Shown here piece by piece: positions 63,275 to 64,000 of a DNA stretch of 64,000 nt. Below the pieces are notes generated by a model. It saw only the letters and a list, made by a program, of their open reading frames with translations, was not told the DNA's origin and ran no database searches. How positions within the stretch are numbered: position 1 is the stretch's first letter; each line of letters opens with the position of its first letter. Position numbers and translations under genes: made by a program. The stretch comes from Ruminococcus sp. (lineage in GTDB: Bacteria; Bacillota; Clostridia; Lachnospirales; Lachnospiraceae): NCBI GenBank assembly GCA_020024635.1, contig JAHHTL010000007.1:1-64000 (forward strand), given 5' to 3'.

Positions 63275-64000
63275 TTACACATGAAACTTCTTATCCATCT
63301 CTTCTTTCAATTCCGCTCCCTTGAAAATGATAAGTCCCAAAAGAAACAGCAGATGAATCACAATACATAAATGACTAAGAAGTGTCCATTTTACGATTTT
63401 GGTGATTTCTAAAAGAAATGGAACCACAATTCCAAAACTACATTCCATAACAAAATAACTCATATATTCTCTTGCGGTATCTCTTCTGGCTCTGGAGACG
63501 AAAAACATAAAAAGCAACACGCAGATACTTAACACTGGAAGGACAAAATTTACCGACCATCGATACCATCCTGTCCAAACATCCCATAAGACACTTCCTC
63601 CTGACAAGATCAGTAATTGCCACATAGCATTCTTTAGAAGATTATGTCGCTTTTTATACGCCATCCCTGTCGTTAGCCATGTGCTTAACACTCCTCCTGC
63701 CACAAACAAGGACCATCTTGTTGATGGATGAAAACTAACTTCCACTGCCAGCGCACATACCCCAATAACCATACATAAAAACGAATACAGGCGAAAAAGC
63801 TTTCGCTCTTTTTCTTTTTGTTCTTTTGTATCTGGAAATTGTGGCTCTACTTTTGTTACTGTAATCCCCTGTTCTTTTAATAATTCATAAAAACTTCTCT
63901 GAATATTGATCGTATCAAACCGAGATGTAAACCCAAGGGAGATTTTGTCTTGAAAAGAACACATACAAAGTTCTAATTTAGGGGTATTGGTATATACTCC
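63275..64000 (-). CDS. C-terminal part of an acyltransferase-like/DUF6320-like membrane fusion protein
   Basis: The reading frame stays open to the window edge (241 codons plus stop), so the ATG at 63964 is probably internal. Residues before and after it (GVYTNTPKLELCM, FQDKISLGFTSRFDT, then SFYELLKEQGITV) resemble the end of condensation-type alcohol-acetyltransferase-like proteins. A charged linker (KEQKEKERKLFRLY) and about six membrane segments follow, with WDVWTGWYRWSVNFVLP as in DUF6320-type proteins. In related genomes I recall these as separate neighbouring genes, so this seems a fusion; this is recollection, not a search. Function unknown. Confidence 0.55.
   Translation of the reverse strand, partial: GVYTNTPKLELCMCSFQDKISLGFTSRFDTINIQRSFYELLKEQGITVTKVEPQFPDTKEQKEKERKLFRLYSFLCMVIGVCALAVEVSFHPSTRWSLFVAGGVLSTWLTTGMAYKKRHNLLKNAMWQLLILSGGSVLWDVWTGWYRWSVNFVLPVLSICVLLFMFFVSRARRDTAREYMSYFVMECSFGIVVPFLLEITKIVKWTLLSHLCIVIHLLFLLGLIIFKGAELKEEMDKKFHV

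Noticed and set aside
1..64000. Search for CRISPR arrays, tRNA/rRNA genes, IS ends and prophage or defence modules
   Set aside because: No regularly spaced repeats, cloverleaf genes, transposases or integrases were found; all gaps are short and occupied by promoters or hairpins.

Overview
The window looks like a chromosomal segment of a low-GC, anaerobic, spore-forming Firmicute of the Lachnospiraceae type (Clostridia). Supporting signs are AddAB, FtsEX, a class 1B dihydroorotate dehydrogenase (PyrD plus PyrK), a T-box, a CIRCE operator, an alpha/beta-type small acid-soluble spore protein, a Csp-like subtilase, Fe-S redox proteins with Crp/Fnr regulators, and several DUF families typical of that group. 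Almost every gene lies on the minus strand. Only four genes read on the plus strand: the ferredoxin-like protein, the metal ATPase, the S8 protease and the DUF5721 protein. No rRNA, tRNA, IS element, prophage or CRISPR was seen. The species was not identified.

Layout. 1-2.1 kb: start of an XRE-type regulator (cut by the edge), then a NuoE-like 2Fe-2S protein and a Crp/Fnr regulator divergent from a two-cluster ferredoxin. 2.2-4.9 kb: TetR regulator divergent from a P1B metal ATPase. 4.9-9.8 kb: T-box-controlled BrnQ transporter, then a NudC-YitT-MATE operon. 10-21.6 kb: alpha-glucan module (MalQ, glycogen phosphorylase, ABC importer) followed upstream by a YesM/YesN-type two-component system with its own second binding protein. 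21.7-24.7 kb: LspA, a zinc-ribbon/amphipathic protein, and the subtilase. 24.7-35 kb: a ClpX-type unfoldase, then a run SGNH hydrolase - DUF4358 - MBOAT - DHHW protein - RluF - LigA, a polysaccharide deacetylase, and DUF5721.

35-43.5 kb: HtpG under a CIRCE operator, a zinc-ribbon membrane protein, CtpA, FtsX, FtsE, a CdaR/PucR-type regulator, a WecG/TagA-like protein with an altered catalytic motif, and a spore protein. 43.6-51.8 kb: AddA, AddB, thioredoxin and a second Crp/Fnr regulator. 51.9-63.2 kb: one nearly gap-free minus-strand run in which pyrimidine genes (pyrC-F-K-D-E) lead through small membrane proteins and a large M29-type aminopeptidase into purine genes (purE-M-N-D). The right edge cuts a gene that seems to fuse the end of an acyltransferase-like domain to a multi-pass membrane domain.

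I found no single obviously new multi-gene system. The best leads are regulatory: two Crp/Fnr-like palindromes placed about 40 bp upstream of predicted start sites, an Ile-type T-box on a transporter, CIRCE on htpG, and paired inverted repeats around the TetR/ATPase promoter. The most unusual proteins are the two-domain M29 aminopeptidase, the WecG-like protein lacking its usual Asp, and the edge fusion.
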